Below, piece by piece: positions 45,161 to 53,539 of a DNA stretch of 64,000 nt. This DNA is from Meiothermus sp. (GTDB lineage: Bacteria; Deinococcota; Deinococci; Deinococcales; Thermaceae): positions 434,001 to 498,000 of the forward strand of contig NZ_BPIM01000001.1 of NCBI RefSeq assembly GCF_026004115.1. Reading direction: 5' to 3'. The position numbers and the translations under genes were made by a program. The notes beneath the pieces were generated by a model. That model ran no database searches. It had not been told where the DNA came from and saw nothing but the letters and a program-made list of their open reading frames with translations. Numbering within the stretch: the first letter of the stretch is position 1; each line of letters begins with the position of its first letter.

Positions 45161-46501
45161 TCAGCCCAACAGTTGCCGGTACAAAGCCACATACTCGCGC
45201 GCTGGCCCCTCCCAGGAAAAGTCCTGCTGCATGGCGTTTCGGGCCACCCAATCCCGATTGGGGTGTTTGAGGAACTCACGCACCCCGTGCAGTATGCCCC
45301 CTGCATCCATCGAGTCGAACATGAAGCCGGTTTCCCAGTGCTTCACCGTGTCCAGAAGGCCCCCCACTGCCCGCACGATGGGGGGCGTACCATAGCGCAT
45401 GGCGATGAGCTGGGCCAGGCCGCAGGGCTCGAACCTCGAGGGCATCAGAAAGCCATCCGAACCGGCATAGATGCGATGGGCCAGGGCTTCGTTGTAGCCC
45501 TGTACGTAAGCCAGACGATCAGGCAGATGAGAGGCCATCCAGGCGAAGGTGCGCTCGAGGCCCGGCTCCCCACTGCCCAGCACCACCAGGTTGACCCCCA
45601 GGTCCATCAGGCCGTCTACCGCATCGGCAATCAGGTCTATGCCCTTCTGGTGGGCAAAGCGCGAGACAACCCCCAGCGTGGGGCGGTCTTCCAGGGCCAG
45701 CTCGGCCAGCAGTTCGGCCCGGTTGCGGGCCTTGCCGGAAAGGTCGCCGGCGTTGTAGTGGTGCCTGAGGTACTTGTCGGTAGCGGGGTCCCAGTAGTCG
45801 GTGTCGAGGCCATTCAGGATGCCCCGGAGCTTCCCCTGCTGGCTGCGCAAGACCCCGTCCAGGCCCTCGCCGCCTTCGGGGGTGGTGATCTCCCAGGCGT
45901 AGCGGGGCGAGACGGTAGTGACGGCATCGGCGTTCACTATCCCGGCTTTCATCAGGTTGACTGCGCCGTTGTGCTCGAGGCCTGCCCCGTAATAGGTCTC
46001 GCCCGGGAGGCGTGTCCAGGCATAAAAATCCTGCGGGCCCCAGACCCCCTGGTAGGCCAGGTTGTGGATGGTGTACACCGTGCGGGCCCGAAACCAGCCC
46101 AGGTTGCGCAGCAGGGACAGCAGGGCCGCCTGCCAGTCGTGGGCGTGCACCACATCAAAATCGCCCAGGAGTTCGGCCGTGGCCATGGCAAAGCGCACAA
46201 AGCGGCGGAAGTCGTCCTGGTAACCGTAGGGTTTGTCGCGGGCAAAATCCCCCAGCCCCACCAGCACGTAGCGCACCCCCTTGTGCTCGGCGTGGCCGAT
46301 GCCTATTTTCTCCCGGTTCCCTTCAAAGTTGAACCAGGCTTCGCCCACATAGTAGCCCTGGATACCCCAGTACCACGGCAGAAAGATGGTGGGCTCGAGG
46401 CCTTGCTTTTTGAGGGCCTGGGGCAGGCTGCCGATCACATCGGCTAAGCCCCCCACCTTGGCGAAGGGGAAGGCTTCGGAGGCAACAAAAGCAACTTTCA
46501 T
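45161..46501 (-). CDS. glgA: Glycogen synthase
   Basis: This 446-residue GT5 enzyme extends alpha-1,4-glucan from ADP-glucose. MKVAFVASEAFPFAKVGGLADV contains the K-x-G-G-L donor motif at the N-terminus. VVHAHDWQAALL, FAHQKGIDLIADAVDG and SRFEPCGLAQLIAMRYGT are further hallmarks. Its partner glgC lies 1.2 kb upstream on the same strand, with two small genes between, so ADP-glucose production and use are clustered. Confidence 0.96.
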   Translation of the reverse strand: MKVAFVASEAFPFAKVGGLADVIGSLPQALKKQGLEPTIFLPWYWGIQGYYVGEAWFNFEGNREKIGIGHAEHKGVRYVLVGLGDFARDKPYGYQDDFRRFVRFAMATAELLGDFDVVHAHDWQAALLSLLRNLGWFRARTVYTIHNLAYQGVWGPQDFYAWTRLPGETYYGAGLEHNGAVNLMKAGIVNADAVTTVSPRYAWEITTPEGGEGLDGVLRSQQGKLRGILNGLDTDYWDPATDKYLRHHYNAGDLSGKARNRAELLAELALEDRPTLGVVSRFAHQKGIDLIADAVDGLMDLGVNLVVLGSGEPGLERTFAWMASHLPDRLAYVQGYNEALAHRIYAGSDGFLMPSRFEPCGLAQLIAMRYGTPPIVRAVGGLLDTVKHWETGFMFDSMDAGGILHGVREFLKHPNRDWVARNAMQQDFSWEGPAREYVALYRQLLG

Positions 46502-46516
46502 ACGAATACGGGCAGT

Positions 46517-46945
46517 TTACCCCTTTGGCTGTGTTTGTTCACCCCAGACCCCTTGCGGCAACCAGATACCCCCTGCGCTTTCCAAAGCCTGCAGGCTAGC
46601 GTACCTATACACCCAGACCCTACAGGGCGCTTTGCCTCGCTCCGCGAGATAGGCCGTGGTGGGGCTTCGCAGGTACTCGCTACCCTCGTCCTCGAGCCGA
46701 TCCAGTAACGCCAGCGCCCGATCGAGGTTGGCGAACCACTGCACCTCCCCCCATACCCGCCCCTCTCCCTTCACCACCCCCGGGTAGGCATAGGGCCGCA
46801 GGTCGCCTTTGGGAATGTGGAAAAGTCGGAATCCCTCGATGCAGGCGGGTTCCGAACGTAACCAGCCCGCTTGCCTCGAGACCTCAAAGTTGCGCTCACC
46901 TCGCTTGAGCGTGCCGTAGACAAAAACCGCTTCGGGAAGCTCCAT
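46517..46945 (-). CDS. Gamma-glutamylcyclotransferase-like protein
   Basis: The protein has 142 residues. FVYGTLKRGERNF is the YGTLxxG substrate-binding motif of the GGCT/AIG2 fold; the acidic segment RLEDEGSEYLR supplies the likely catalytic glutamate. The family splits gamma-glutamyl-amines or related peptides to 5-oxoproline. ATG 46945 lies five bases inside the end of the SagB-like gene's vicinity, 4 bases downstream of its stop, so they are coupled. The larger frame to 46990 is not needed. Confidence 0.85.
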   Translation of the reverse strand: MELPEAVFVYGTLKRGERNFEVSRQAGWLRSEPACIEGFRLFHIPKGDLRPYAYPGVVKGEGRVWGEVQWFANLDRALALLDRLEDEGSEYLRSPTTAYLAERGKAPCRVWVYRYASLQALESAGGIWLPQGVWGEQTQPKG

Positions 46946-46949
46946 TGCC

Positions 46950-47639
46950 CTAGCGCCCCAGCAACAACACCACCACCGGATGCTCGGCATCGGGCAGCGA
47001 GAGCAGTTTACGTACTTCCTCGTCGTAGAAGGTCGCGGCAGGGTAGGCTTGCAGGCCCAGGGCGGTAGCGGCCACCATCACCTCGCCCACCGCATAGCCC
47101 ACCTCGAGCAGGGCATAGCGAAACCCCCGCAACCCAAATACCGCTTCGGAGCGCTCCGGCACCGCACTAAAAACCACCAGCGCGGCCGAGGCTTCCACTG
47201 CTTCCAGATCCATCAGGGCCCTTTGCCAGCTTTCGAGGTCGAAGCGGCCCGAAAGCTGTTCCAACTGGTGCTGCTTGGCCGCATAGTGGTAGATGCCCTG
47301 GAAGGTGTCTTGCAGGTGCTGCACAGCCAGGTAGACCTCGAGGGGATAGGCCCCACCCGCCGAAGGATAGCCCCGCCCTCCCCGGCGCACGGCCAGCGGG
47401 GCCAGCACCTGCGAAAGCTCGGCCTGGGTGATGGAAGAACCCACCCTGGGGGTAATAGGCGCCACCCGGGACAGCACCCGCCAGACTGCCGGGCCCCCAT
47501 CGCGCGCCGGCTCCGCAAGTTCCACCGACTCCAGCGGATTGGCATACACTTTGGCCGCAGGGGCCCGCCCACCCGGTAGCTGGTCTCCGGGGAAAATGCG
47601 GGTTAGGCGATAAAAAACTTTACCAGGATGCTTGTCCAT
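46950..47639 (-). CDS. SagB/ThcOx-type nitroreductase-family oxidoreductase
   Basis: The 229-residue protein has a flavin-reductase fold: GGRGYPSAGGAYPLEVYLAVQ is the SagB signature near FMN, and LRGFRYALLEVGYAVGEVMVAA with GLQAYPAATFYDEEVRKLL the C-terminal half. SagB enzymes oxidise azolines in ribosomal peptides, but many stand-alone copies have unknown substrates. No cyclodehydratase or precursor peptide gene lies nearby, so peptide modification is not supported here. Confidence 0.85.
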   Translation of the reverse strand: MDKHPGKVFYRLTRIFPGDQLPGGRAPAAKVYANPLESVELAEPARDGGPAVWRVLSRVAPITPRVGSSITQAELSQVLAPLAVRRGGRGYPSAGGAYPLEVYLAVQHLQDTFQGIYHYAAKQHQLEQLSGRFDLESWQRALMDLEAVEASAALVVFSAVPERSEAVFGLRGFRYALLEVGYAVGEVMVAATALGLQAYPAATFYDEEVRKLLSLPDAEHPVVVLLLGR

Positions 47640-47654
47640 AAATGCCGGTAGCCA

Positions 47655-47695
47655 ATAGTTTATAGCCCGACCTGCCGTTGCAGGCTATAGACTAT
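47655..47695. repeat. Long hairpin between glgC and the SagB-like gene
   Basis: ATAGTTTATAGCC and GGCTATAGACTAT pair with one mismatch, and CCTGC/GCAGG continues within. The hairpin lies between the glgC stop and the SagB-like start on the minus strand, so it may weaken readthrough or protect the glgC transcript end. Confidence 0.55.
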
Positions 47696-47706
47696 CAGCT
47701 TTTCGC

Positions 47707-48948
47707 CTAGAATCTGTAGCTTTTGGGCACCACCACGATGCCTTCCGAGGTGACGGTAAAGCCCCGGGCCCGGTCGGCCTCGAGGTCGTAGCCGATCTCG
47801 GTGTGGGGTGGGATGCTCACATTTTTATCTACGATGGTGTTGCGCAGCTTGGCGTAGCGCCCTACCTCCACCTCGTCAAACAGGATGCTGCGCTCGACTA
47901 AGGCATAGGAGTTGATGCGGTTACGTCGAAAGATCACCGACTCGCGGATGGTACCGCCCGAGATGATGCAGCCCCCTGCAATCAGGCTGTTGAAGGCCTG
48001 GCCGGTACGGGCGCCGGCCTCGTGTACAAACTTGGCGGGAGGAGAGTTGAAGTTGGCCGCCCGCAGGGGCCATTCGGGGTTGTAGAGGTCAAACTCCGGG
48101 GTCACCTGAATCAGGTCCATGCTGGCTTCAAAGTAGGCGTCTATGGTTCCTACATCGCGCCAGTAGGTGTTGGGGCCCTGCTGACCGGGAATGGGGTTGC
48201 GTTTGAAGTCGTAGACCTGGATGCGGTAGCCCTCGCTCAGCGCGCGGGGAATTACATCTTTGCCGAAGTCGTGCGAGGAGTTGGGATCTTTAGCGTCGTG
48301 CTCGAGCTTCTCTACCAGCGGCTCGGTACGGAAGATGTAGTTGCCCATCGAAACCAGCGCCAGGTCGGGCTTGCCTGGAATGGGGGTGGGATTCTTGGGC
48401 TTTTCCTGAAAGCCCACCATACGCCACTGGTCGTCTACCTGGAGCACCCCAAAGCGACTGGCCTGCTCGATGGGCACCGGGTAGGCGGCGATGGTCAGGT
48501 CGGCGCGATGGTCGTTATGGTAATCCAGCATGTGGGCGATGTTCATCTTGAAAATGTGGTCGCCGCCAAAAATCGCCACATTCTCGGGCTTATGGTTGTT
48601 GATCAGGTGCAGGTTCTGGTAGATGGCATCGGCTGTGCCCCGGTACCAGACCGGCCCCAGTTCTTCATAGCGGTACATCTGGGCCGGTACCAGCAAAATA
48701 AAGGCATCTTCCAGAAAACCCCCAAAGCGCCAGTGCCGCTGCACATGCTCGGTGAGGGACTGGGCTTTGAACTGGGTGAGTACGTAAATGCCATAAATGC
48801 CCGAGTTTAGGAAGTTGTTGAGTACAAAATCGATGATGCGGTAGCGCGCCCCAAACGGCACGGAAGGCTTGGCGCGTTTGGCCGTGAGGGGAAACAGCCT
48901 TGAACCCTGCCCCCCCGCGAGAATCATCCCCAGAACTCGCATAGACAT
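47707..48948 (-). CDS. glgC: Glucose-1-phosphate adenylyltransferase
   Basis: This 413-residue enzyme makes ADP-glucose for glycogen. [26 protein letters not shown] is the nucleotide-binding N-terminus with the activator arginine region, [11 protein letters not shown] and [12 protein letters not shown] the catalytic core, and [10 protein letters not shown] the sugar-phosphate lysine segment. The C-terminus is a left-handed beta-helix. AAAGGAGG lies ten bases before ATG 48948. It is divergent from lonC. Confidence 0.95.
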   Translation of the reverse strand: MSMRVLGMILAGGQGSRLFPLTAKRAKPSVPFGARYRIIDFVLNNFLNSGIYGIYVLTQFKAQSLTEHVQRHWRFGGFLEDAFILLVPAQMYRYEELGPVWYRGTADAIYQNLHLINNHKPENVAIFGGDHIFKMNIAHMLDYHNDHRADLTIAAYPVPIEQASRFGVLQVDDQWRMVGFQEKPKNPTPIPGKPDLALVSMGNYIFRTEPLVEKLEHDAKDPNSSHDFGKDVIPRALSEGYRIQVYDFKRNPIPGQQGPNTYWRDVGTIDAYFEASMDLIQVTPEFDLYNPEWPLRAANFNSPPAKFVHEAGARTGQAFNSLIAGGCIISGGTIRESVIFRRNRINSYALVERSILFDEVEVGRYAKLRNTIVDKNVSIPPHTEIGYDLEADRARGFTVTSEGIVVVPKSYRF

Positions 48949-49088
48949 GACGAAGTTGCCTCCTTTGCCAACAGCATAACAGGCTTGGGGTTTGGCTGAA
49001 AGCCCGTCCAAAAGCCCATCGGCTATAGTCGCCTCCAACCCAAAAGATTCCTTTCTAGCAACCTTCCAGATTCTCCACGGTCTGTGGG

Positions 49089-49094
49089 TATACT
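49089..49094 (+). promoter_or_regulatory. -10 box of a leaderless lonC promoter
   Basis: TATACT lies eight bases before ATG 49103, with no ribosome site. No good -35 is seen at 17 bases; the GG before the box is weak support for an extended -10. Confidence 0.45.
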
Positions 49095-49102
49095 TGTGCG
49101 GC

Positions 49103-51262
49103 ATGAGGCTTTCCTACGAAGCGCTCGAGTGGCGCACATTGACCGAGAATTCGAGCGATATTGTATCGCTGCCCCCTGCTCCCCCTTTTTTTGGCCAGGA
49201 GCGGGCCCGGGCTGCGCTGGAACTGGCCCTTCGGGGGGGGTTCCATGCCTACCTGGTGGGGCCTTCCAGCCTGGGCAAGCACGAGTCCTTGCTGGCTTAT
49301 TTGAGCACCCAGTCCGTCGAGACCCCGCCCGACCTGTTGTATGTGCCCTTGTCGGAGCGCAAGGTGGCAGTGCTGACCCTGCCCAGTGGGCAGGAAACCC
49401 ATCTGGCCGACGCGGTGGAAAACCTGTTGCTGGAGGTCAGTCGGCTGGACGAGTTGTTCCGCCAGGGCTCTTTCCTGCGGGAAAAAACCCAGCTCGAGGC
49501 CCGCTTCAAGGAGGCCCGCGACCAACAATTTGCCTCGCTTCAACAAGAAGCCCAGGAGGCCGGCTTCGCCCTTTCAACCAACGGCGACCGCCTGGAATTC
49601 AGCGGCCCCGGCCCGGTTCCCGCCGAACTCAGCGCCAGGCTCGAGGAAGTCGCACTGGGCAGCCTGGCCGCCGCCGCCGAGCTCGAGGTTGCGCTAAGGC
49701 GACTCCGCCGCGACTGGGCACTGCATTACCTGAACAACCGCTTCGAGCCCTTGTTTCAGCGCTTTCCCCAGGCCCGAAGCTACCTCGAGGCCCTGCGGGG
49801 CCGTCTGGCCCGCTACGCCGAGACCGGCGAACCCCTCGATCCCGCCCAGTGGCGGCCCAACCTGCTCACCTCTTCCAGCAGCGGCTCCCCGCCCCCCATC
49901 GTCTACGAACCCTATGCCACCGCCCCCCGGCTGTTCGGACGGCTGGATTACGTGGTAGAACGCGGGGTCTGGAGCACCAACGTCAGCCTGATTCGCCCCG
50001 GCGCGGTTCACCGCGCCCAGGGCGGATACCTGATTCTGGATGCCCTGAGCCTTCGGCGCGAGGGCACCTGGGAGGCCTTCAAACGGGCCCTGCGCAACGG
50101 CCAGGTCGAGCCGGTTACCGAGCCCCAGGCGCCAGCAGGCCTCGAGGTCGAGCCCTTCCCCATCCAGATGCAGGTCATGCTGGTCGGCACACACGAGTCT
50201 TTTGAAGCACTCGAAGAAGACCCGGCCTTCAGCGAGTTGTTCCGTATCCGGGTGGAGTTCTCCCCCACCCTGCCCGCCACCCCGGAAAACATGCGGGCTT
50301 TGGGTGGGTGGCTCCAGGCCCAGGGCCTCCAGCTGACCGAGGGCGGCCTGGTACGGCTTTACGACGAGGCCCGCCGCAGCGCCGAGCAGCGCGACCGCAT
50401 GGATGCTCGCCTGATCGAGATTCGCGCCCTGGCCGAAGAAGCCGCTATTCTGGGCGAGGGTGCGATTACCGCCAAGGCCGTAGAGGAGGCCGTCTTGGCC
50501 CGTGAGCAAAGGAGCTTCCTTTCGGAAGAAGAGTTTTTGCGGGCTGTACGGGAAGGGGTTATCCGCCTGCGTATCACCGGCACGGCCGTTGGCGAGGTCA
50601 ACAGCCTGGTAGTCATCGAGGCCGCCCCTTACTGGGGGCGCCCGGCCCGGCTGACCGCACGGGCCGCTCCGGGCCGCGACCACCTGGTTTCTATAGATCG
50701 TGAGGCCGGTCTGGGAGGGCAAATTTTCCATAAAGCAGTGCTGACCCTGGCTGGCTACCTGCGCAGCCAATACATTGAAAATGGCCCTCTTCCGGCTACC
50801 ATCAGCCTGGCCTTCGAGCAAAACTATGTGTCCATCGAAGGCGACTCGGCCGGCCTGGCCGAACTGGTAGCCGCGCTTTCGGCCATTGGCAACTTCCCTC
50901 TGCGCCAAGACCTGGCCGTAACAGGCGCAGTAGACCAGACCGGAAAGGTACTGGCGGTGGGGGCCATCAACGCCAAGGTAGAGGGGTTTTTCCGGCTCTG
51001 CCAGGCCCTGGGCCTGAGCGGCAGCCAGGGGGTCATCCTGCCCAGGGCCAACATCCCCAACCTGACCCTCCGGGCCGAGGTGCTGGAGGCTGTCCGGGCC
51101 AAGCAGTTCCACATCTACGCAGTCGAAACGGTAGAGCAGGCCCTCGAGCTGCTAACCGGGGCCCGCATGGAGGGCTTCCGGGGCCTGCACGACCGCATCA
51201 AGGCCAGCCTGGAAGAGTTTGCCAAACTGGAAGAAGGCCGTAAAGAAGAGAACGAGTCTTAG
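49103..51262 (+). CDS. lonC: LonC-type protease with degenerate ATPase motifs
   Basis: The protein has 719 residues. The N-terminal AAA-like part has GPSSLGKH at residues 53-60, where Walker A would need GK(S/T), and GGYLILDAL at about 307-315, lacking the Walker B glutamate. A helical insert (residues about 100-240) follows, and the C-terminal Lon protease domain has the Ser-Lys dyad: Ser582 (EGDSAGLAE) and Lys625 (INAKVEGF). LonC of Meiothermus taiwanensis is known to degrade unfolded protein without ATP, and these features match it. ATG 49103 avoids 37 promoter-derived residues. Confidence 0.93.
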   Translation: MRLSYEALEWRTLTENSSDIVSLPPAPPFFGQERARAALELALRGGFHAYLVGPSSLGKHESLLAYLSTQSVETPPDLLYVPLSERKVAVLTLPSGQETHLADAVENLLLEVSRLDELFRQGSFLREKTQLEARFKEARDQQFASLQQEAQEAGFALSTNGDRLEFSGPGPVPAELSARLEEVALGSLAAAAELEVALRRLRRDWALHYLNNRFEPLFQRFPQARSYLEALRGRLARYAETGEPLDPAQWRPNLLTSSSSGSPPPIVYEPYATAPRLFGRLDYVVERGVWSTNVSLIRPGAVHRAQGGYLILDALSLRREGTWEAFKRALRNGQVEPVTEPQAPAGLEVEPFPIQMQVMLVGTHESFEALEEDPAFSELFRIRVEFSPTLPATPENMRALGGWLQAQGLQLTEGGLVRLYDEARRSAEQRDRMDARLIEIRALAEEAAILGEGAITAKAVEEAVLAREQRSFLSEEEFLRAVREGVIRLRITGTAVGEVNSLVVIEAAPYWGRPARLTARAAPGRDHLVSIDREAGLGGQIFHKAVLTLAGYLRSQYIENGPLPATISLAFEQNYVSIEGDSAGLAELVAALSAIGNFPLRQDLAVTGAVDQTGKVLAVGAINAKVEGFFRLCQALGLSGSQGVILPRANIPNLTLRAEVLEAVRAKQFHIYAVETVEQALELLTGARMEGFRGLHDRIKASLEEFAKLEEGRKEENES

Positions 51263-51389
51263 CTGGTTCACAAGTCGCAGGTCTCGGGTCGCAAGTTTCA
51301 GGTCTGGGGCTTGCCAACTATACCTTGGGGAACGATCTAAAGCCCTTGGGCCTGTCTGGCCTTCTGCCCTTTGCTTGCCAACTTTCGCA

Positions 51390-51395
51390 TATCAT
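51390..51395 (+). promoter_or_regulatory. -10 box of a leaderless S41 gene promoter
   Basis: TATCAT lies six bases before ATG 51402. There is no ribosome site and no strong -35 box. Confidence 0.45.
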
Positions 51396-51401
51396 GCAGC
51401 T

Positions 51402-52418
51402 ATGCGCTGGTGGTTGGTGGGGCTCTTGGTTTGGGGCAATCTGGCACTGGCCCAGAATCAGGCTTTTGCCCTGCGGCTCGAGCAAGCCTGGAAGCTGGTC
51501 AAGGAGCGCTACTACGACACCGGCTTTGGCGGCGTGAACTGGGAAGCGGTGGGCGATGCCTACCGGCTCAGGCTGGGCGAAGTGCGCGACTGGGAGGGGC
51601 TTTATCGTTTGCTGGACGAGATGTACGGCGAGCTGCGCGACGACCACTCGAGGGTCTTGAGCCCTGCGCAAGCCCGGCTATACCTGAGCGGGGGGCAGTG
51701 TCTGGCCTTACCTTTCAAGGATCAGGACATACTTCCCACCGCTACCCAGCCTTCGCCTTCACCCGCCCCCAACCAGAGCCCCCCAAGCACCACCCCCGCC
51801 CAGCCGGCCCCACCGCCCAGCCAACCCTCGAGGTCGCCCTACCAGGCCCCTCAGGTGCGCTTGACCGATGGAGTGGTCATCTTTCGGCTCAGCAACCTGG
51901 TGGATGTGGCGGGGCTGAACGCCTTGCAGGAGGCCATCCGCCGCTACGATGCCAGAGCCAGGGGCTATGTGCTGGATCTGCGCGGCAACCCCGGCGGGCT
52001 GGTGCTGCGCATGGCCGAAGTGGCTGGGGTTTTTATGCGGGGCGTACCCTGGCGCATCGTGAGTCGGGGGATTGGGGCCATTCCTTTTCCTACCACGCCT
52101 TTTTTGGGTCGCCCACAAACCCAAAAACCCCTGGTCGTGCTGATCGATGGCAACGTCCATTCCGCTGCCGAAGGGCTGGCCGGCGCCCTCAAGAACGCCG
52201 GGCGGGCCTACCTGATCGGCACCCGCAGTGCGGGCAACACCGAAGCCCTCACCCCTTACTGTTTCCCCGATGGCGGCGTGGCGCTCGTGGCCAACGGCGT
52301 ACTGGCCCCGTTCAGCGGCCCTACCTGGGAAGGGCGCGGGGTAGAGCCCGACCTGGTGGAGGAGAACCCCCAAGAACAGCTCGAGGCCGCCCTACGCTAC
52401 ATCCTGCGCAAACGGTAG
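51402..52418 (+). CDS. Secreted S41 (C-terminal-processing-like) peptidase, atypical
   Basis: The protein has 338 residues. MRWWLVGLLVWGNLALAQ is a signal peptide. A conserved N-terminal S41 cap (residues 25-95: AWKLVKERYYDTGFGGVNW, GELRDDHSR) is followed not by a PDZ domain but by a Pro/Ser/Thr-rich linker (112-148), and then by the protease core (VLDLRGNPGG, DGNVHSAAEGLAGALK). Ser254 matches the family nucleophile. The residue 25 positions later, where CtpA/Tsp has its general-base lysine, is Asn279 (TRSAGN). It could use another base, as in tricorn-type relatives, or be inactive. Confidence 0.8.
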   Translation: MRWWLVGLLVWGNLALAQNQAFALRLEQAWKLVKERYYDTGFGGVNWEAVGDAYRLRLGEVRDWEGLYRLLDEMYGELRDDHSRVLSPAQARLYLSGGQCLALPFKDQDILPTATQPSPSPAPNQSPPSTTPAQPAPPPSQPSRSPYQAPQVRLTDGVVIFRLSNLVDVAGLNALQEAIRRYDARARGYVLDLRGNPGGLVLRMAEVAGVFMRGVPWRIVSRGIGAIPFPTTPFLGRPQTQKPLVVLIDGNVHSAAEGLAGALKNAGRAYLIGTRSAGNTEALTPYCFPDGGVALVANGVLAPFSGPTWEGRGVEPDLVEENPQEQLEAALRYILRKR

Positions 52419-52463
52419 CGGATTCGTCCTACCGGCTTCTATATCAACCCGGTTTCAAATGCA

Positions 52464-53381
52464 TTACGTGATGGCGTCCAGGCGGGTCATCTCTTCATCT
52501 GAAAGGCGAATCTGTAGGGCCCCCGCGTTGCCCTCGGCCTGCCGTGCGTTCTTGGCACCCGGAATGGGCAGGGTGCCTTTCTGGATGCACCAGCGCAGGG
52601 CCACCTGGGCTTGAGTTGCACCCATATTCTGGGCAATCTCGCCCAGGGTCTGTAGCAGCGCTGGAATTTGGGCCTTGTGGGTCACATAGCGCTGCGCCCG
52701 GTAGCGGCCTGGCGGGGGGTTCTCCAGGCTGTACTTGCCGGTGAGCCAGCCCATGGCCAGGGGGCTGTAAGCCATTAGCACAATACCCTCGGCCTGCATG
52801 GCTTGTAGCAGGCCCGAGCGTTCGGGTTTGCGTTCAAGCAGATGGTACTCGACCTGGTTGGCCGCCAGGGGAACCTTGTGTTTGGCCAGCACCTTTGCCA
52901 CGCGCTCGAGCTGCGGCAGGCTATGGTTGGAAACCCCCACCGCCCGGGTCAAGCCTTGTTCATAGGCTTCGGCGAGCGAAAGTGCCCAGTCCTCGAGCGA
53001 AACTGGCTTCCAGGGCCAGTGCAGTAAATATAAGTCGAGTTGCTTCATCTGCAAGCGCTCGAGGCTTTTTTTGAGCGCCCCCAAAAGCGTTTTGCGGGAA
53101 AACCGCCAGGGGTAGGGAAATAGCTTGCTCACGATAAGGGGCTTGGCGTCGTGCGCATGATAATACTGCCCCAGAAGCCTCTCCGAGAGCCCAAAACCAT
53201 AAAACTCGGCCGTGTCGAATAGCCGCACACCCCCTTGCAGGGCCGCCTGGTAAGCCGCCCGGGTATCGTCTTGCTGGTAGCCCTGGCCGTAGCCCCAGAC
53301 CAGCCTGTCTCCCCACTGCCAGGTACCTATGCCCAGCGGTGGAATGGCCGGAAGCCCTTTTATCTGGATAAAGTCGCTCAT
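52464..53381 (-). CDS. Aldo/keto reductase
   Basis: This 305-residue TIM-barrel reductase has the tetrad: DTAEFYG (Asp, Tyr), IVSKLF (Lys) and LLHWPW (His). GIGTWQWGDRLVWGYG is the N-terminal beta-strand segment and PIPGAKNARQAEGNAGAL the NADPH-binding C-terminus. The physiological aldehyde is unknown. It is convergent with the S41 gene. The preceding 158 bases up to the kinase gene hold no gene I can support. Confidence 0.92.
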   Translation of the reverse strand: MSDFIQIKGLPAIPPLGIGTWQWGDRLVWGYGQGYQQDDTRAAYQAALQGGVRLFDTAEFYGFGLSERLLGQYYHAHDAKPLIVSKLFPYPWRFSRKTLLGALKKSLERLQMKQLDLYLLHWPWKPVSLEDWALSLAEAYEQGLTRAVGVSNHSLPQLERVAKVLAKHKVPLAANQVEYHLLERKPERSGLLQAMQAEGIVLMAYSPLAMGWLTGKYSLENPPPGRYRAQRYVTHKAQIPALLQTLGEIAQNMGATQAQVALRWCIQKGTLPIPGAKNARQAEGNAGALQIRLSDEEMTRLDAIT

Positions 53382-53539
53382 CTTTTCAGCCTACCGTGCC
53401 GATTAAACCCACGTATGTGGCGTGTGGTCAAGTTTAGAGAAACCTCAAGGAGCGATTCATGGCCTGTGGCTGTCTCAAAAACCCTCGAAAAAAGACCCTC
53501 GAGCCCCAGCCATTCCTGGCCCTCCACGAGTCACACGAG

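Noticed and set aside
46517-47639. Ribosomal peptide (thiazole/oxazole) cluster around the SagB-like gene
   Set aside because: No cyclodehydratase, precursor peptide or export gene lies nearby.
49694-51112. 472-residue antisense frame in lonC
   Set aside because: It mirrors lonC codons and has no motif, promoter or ribosome site.
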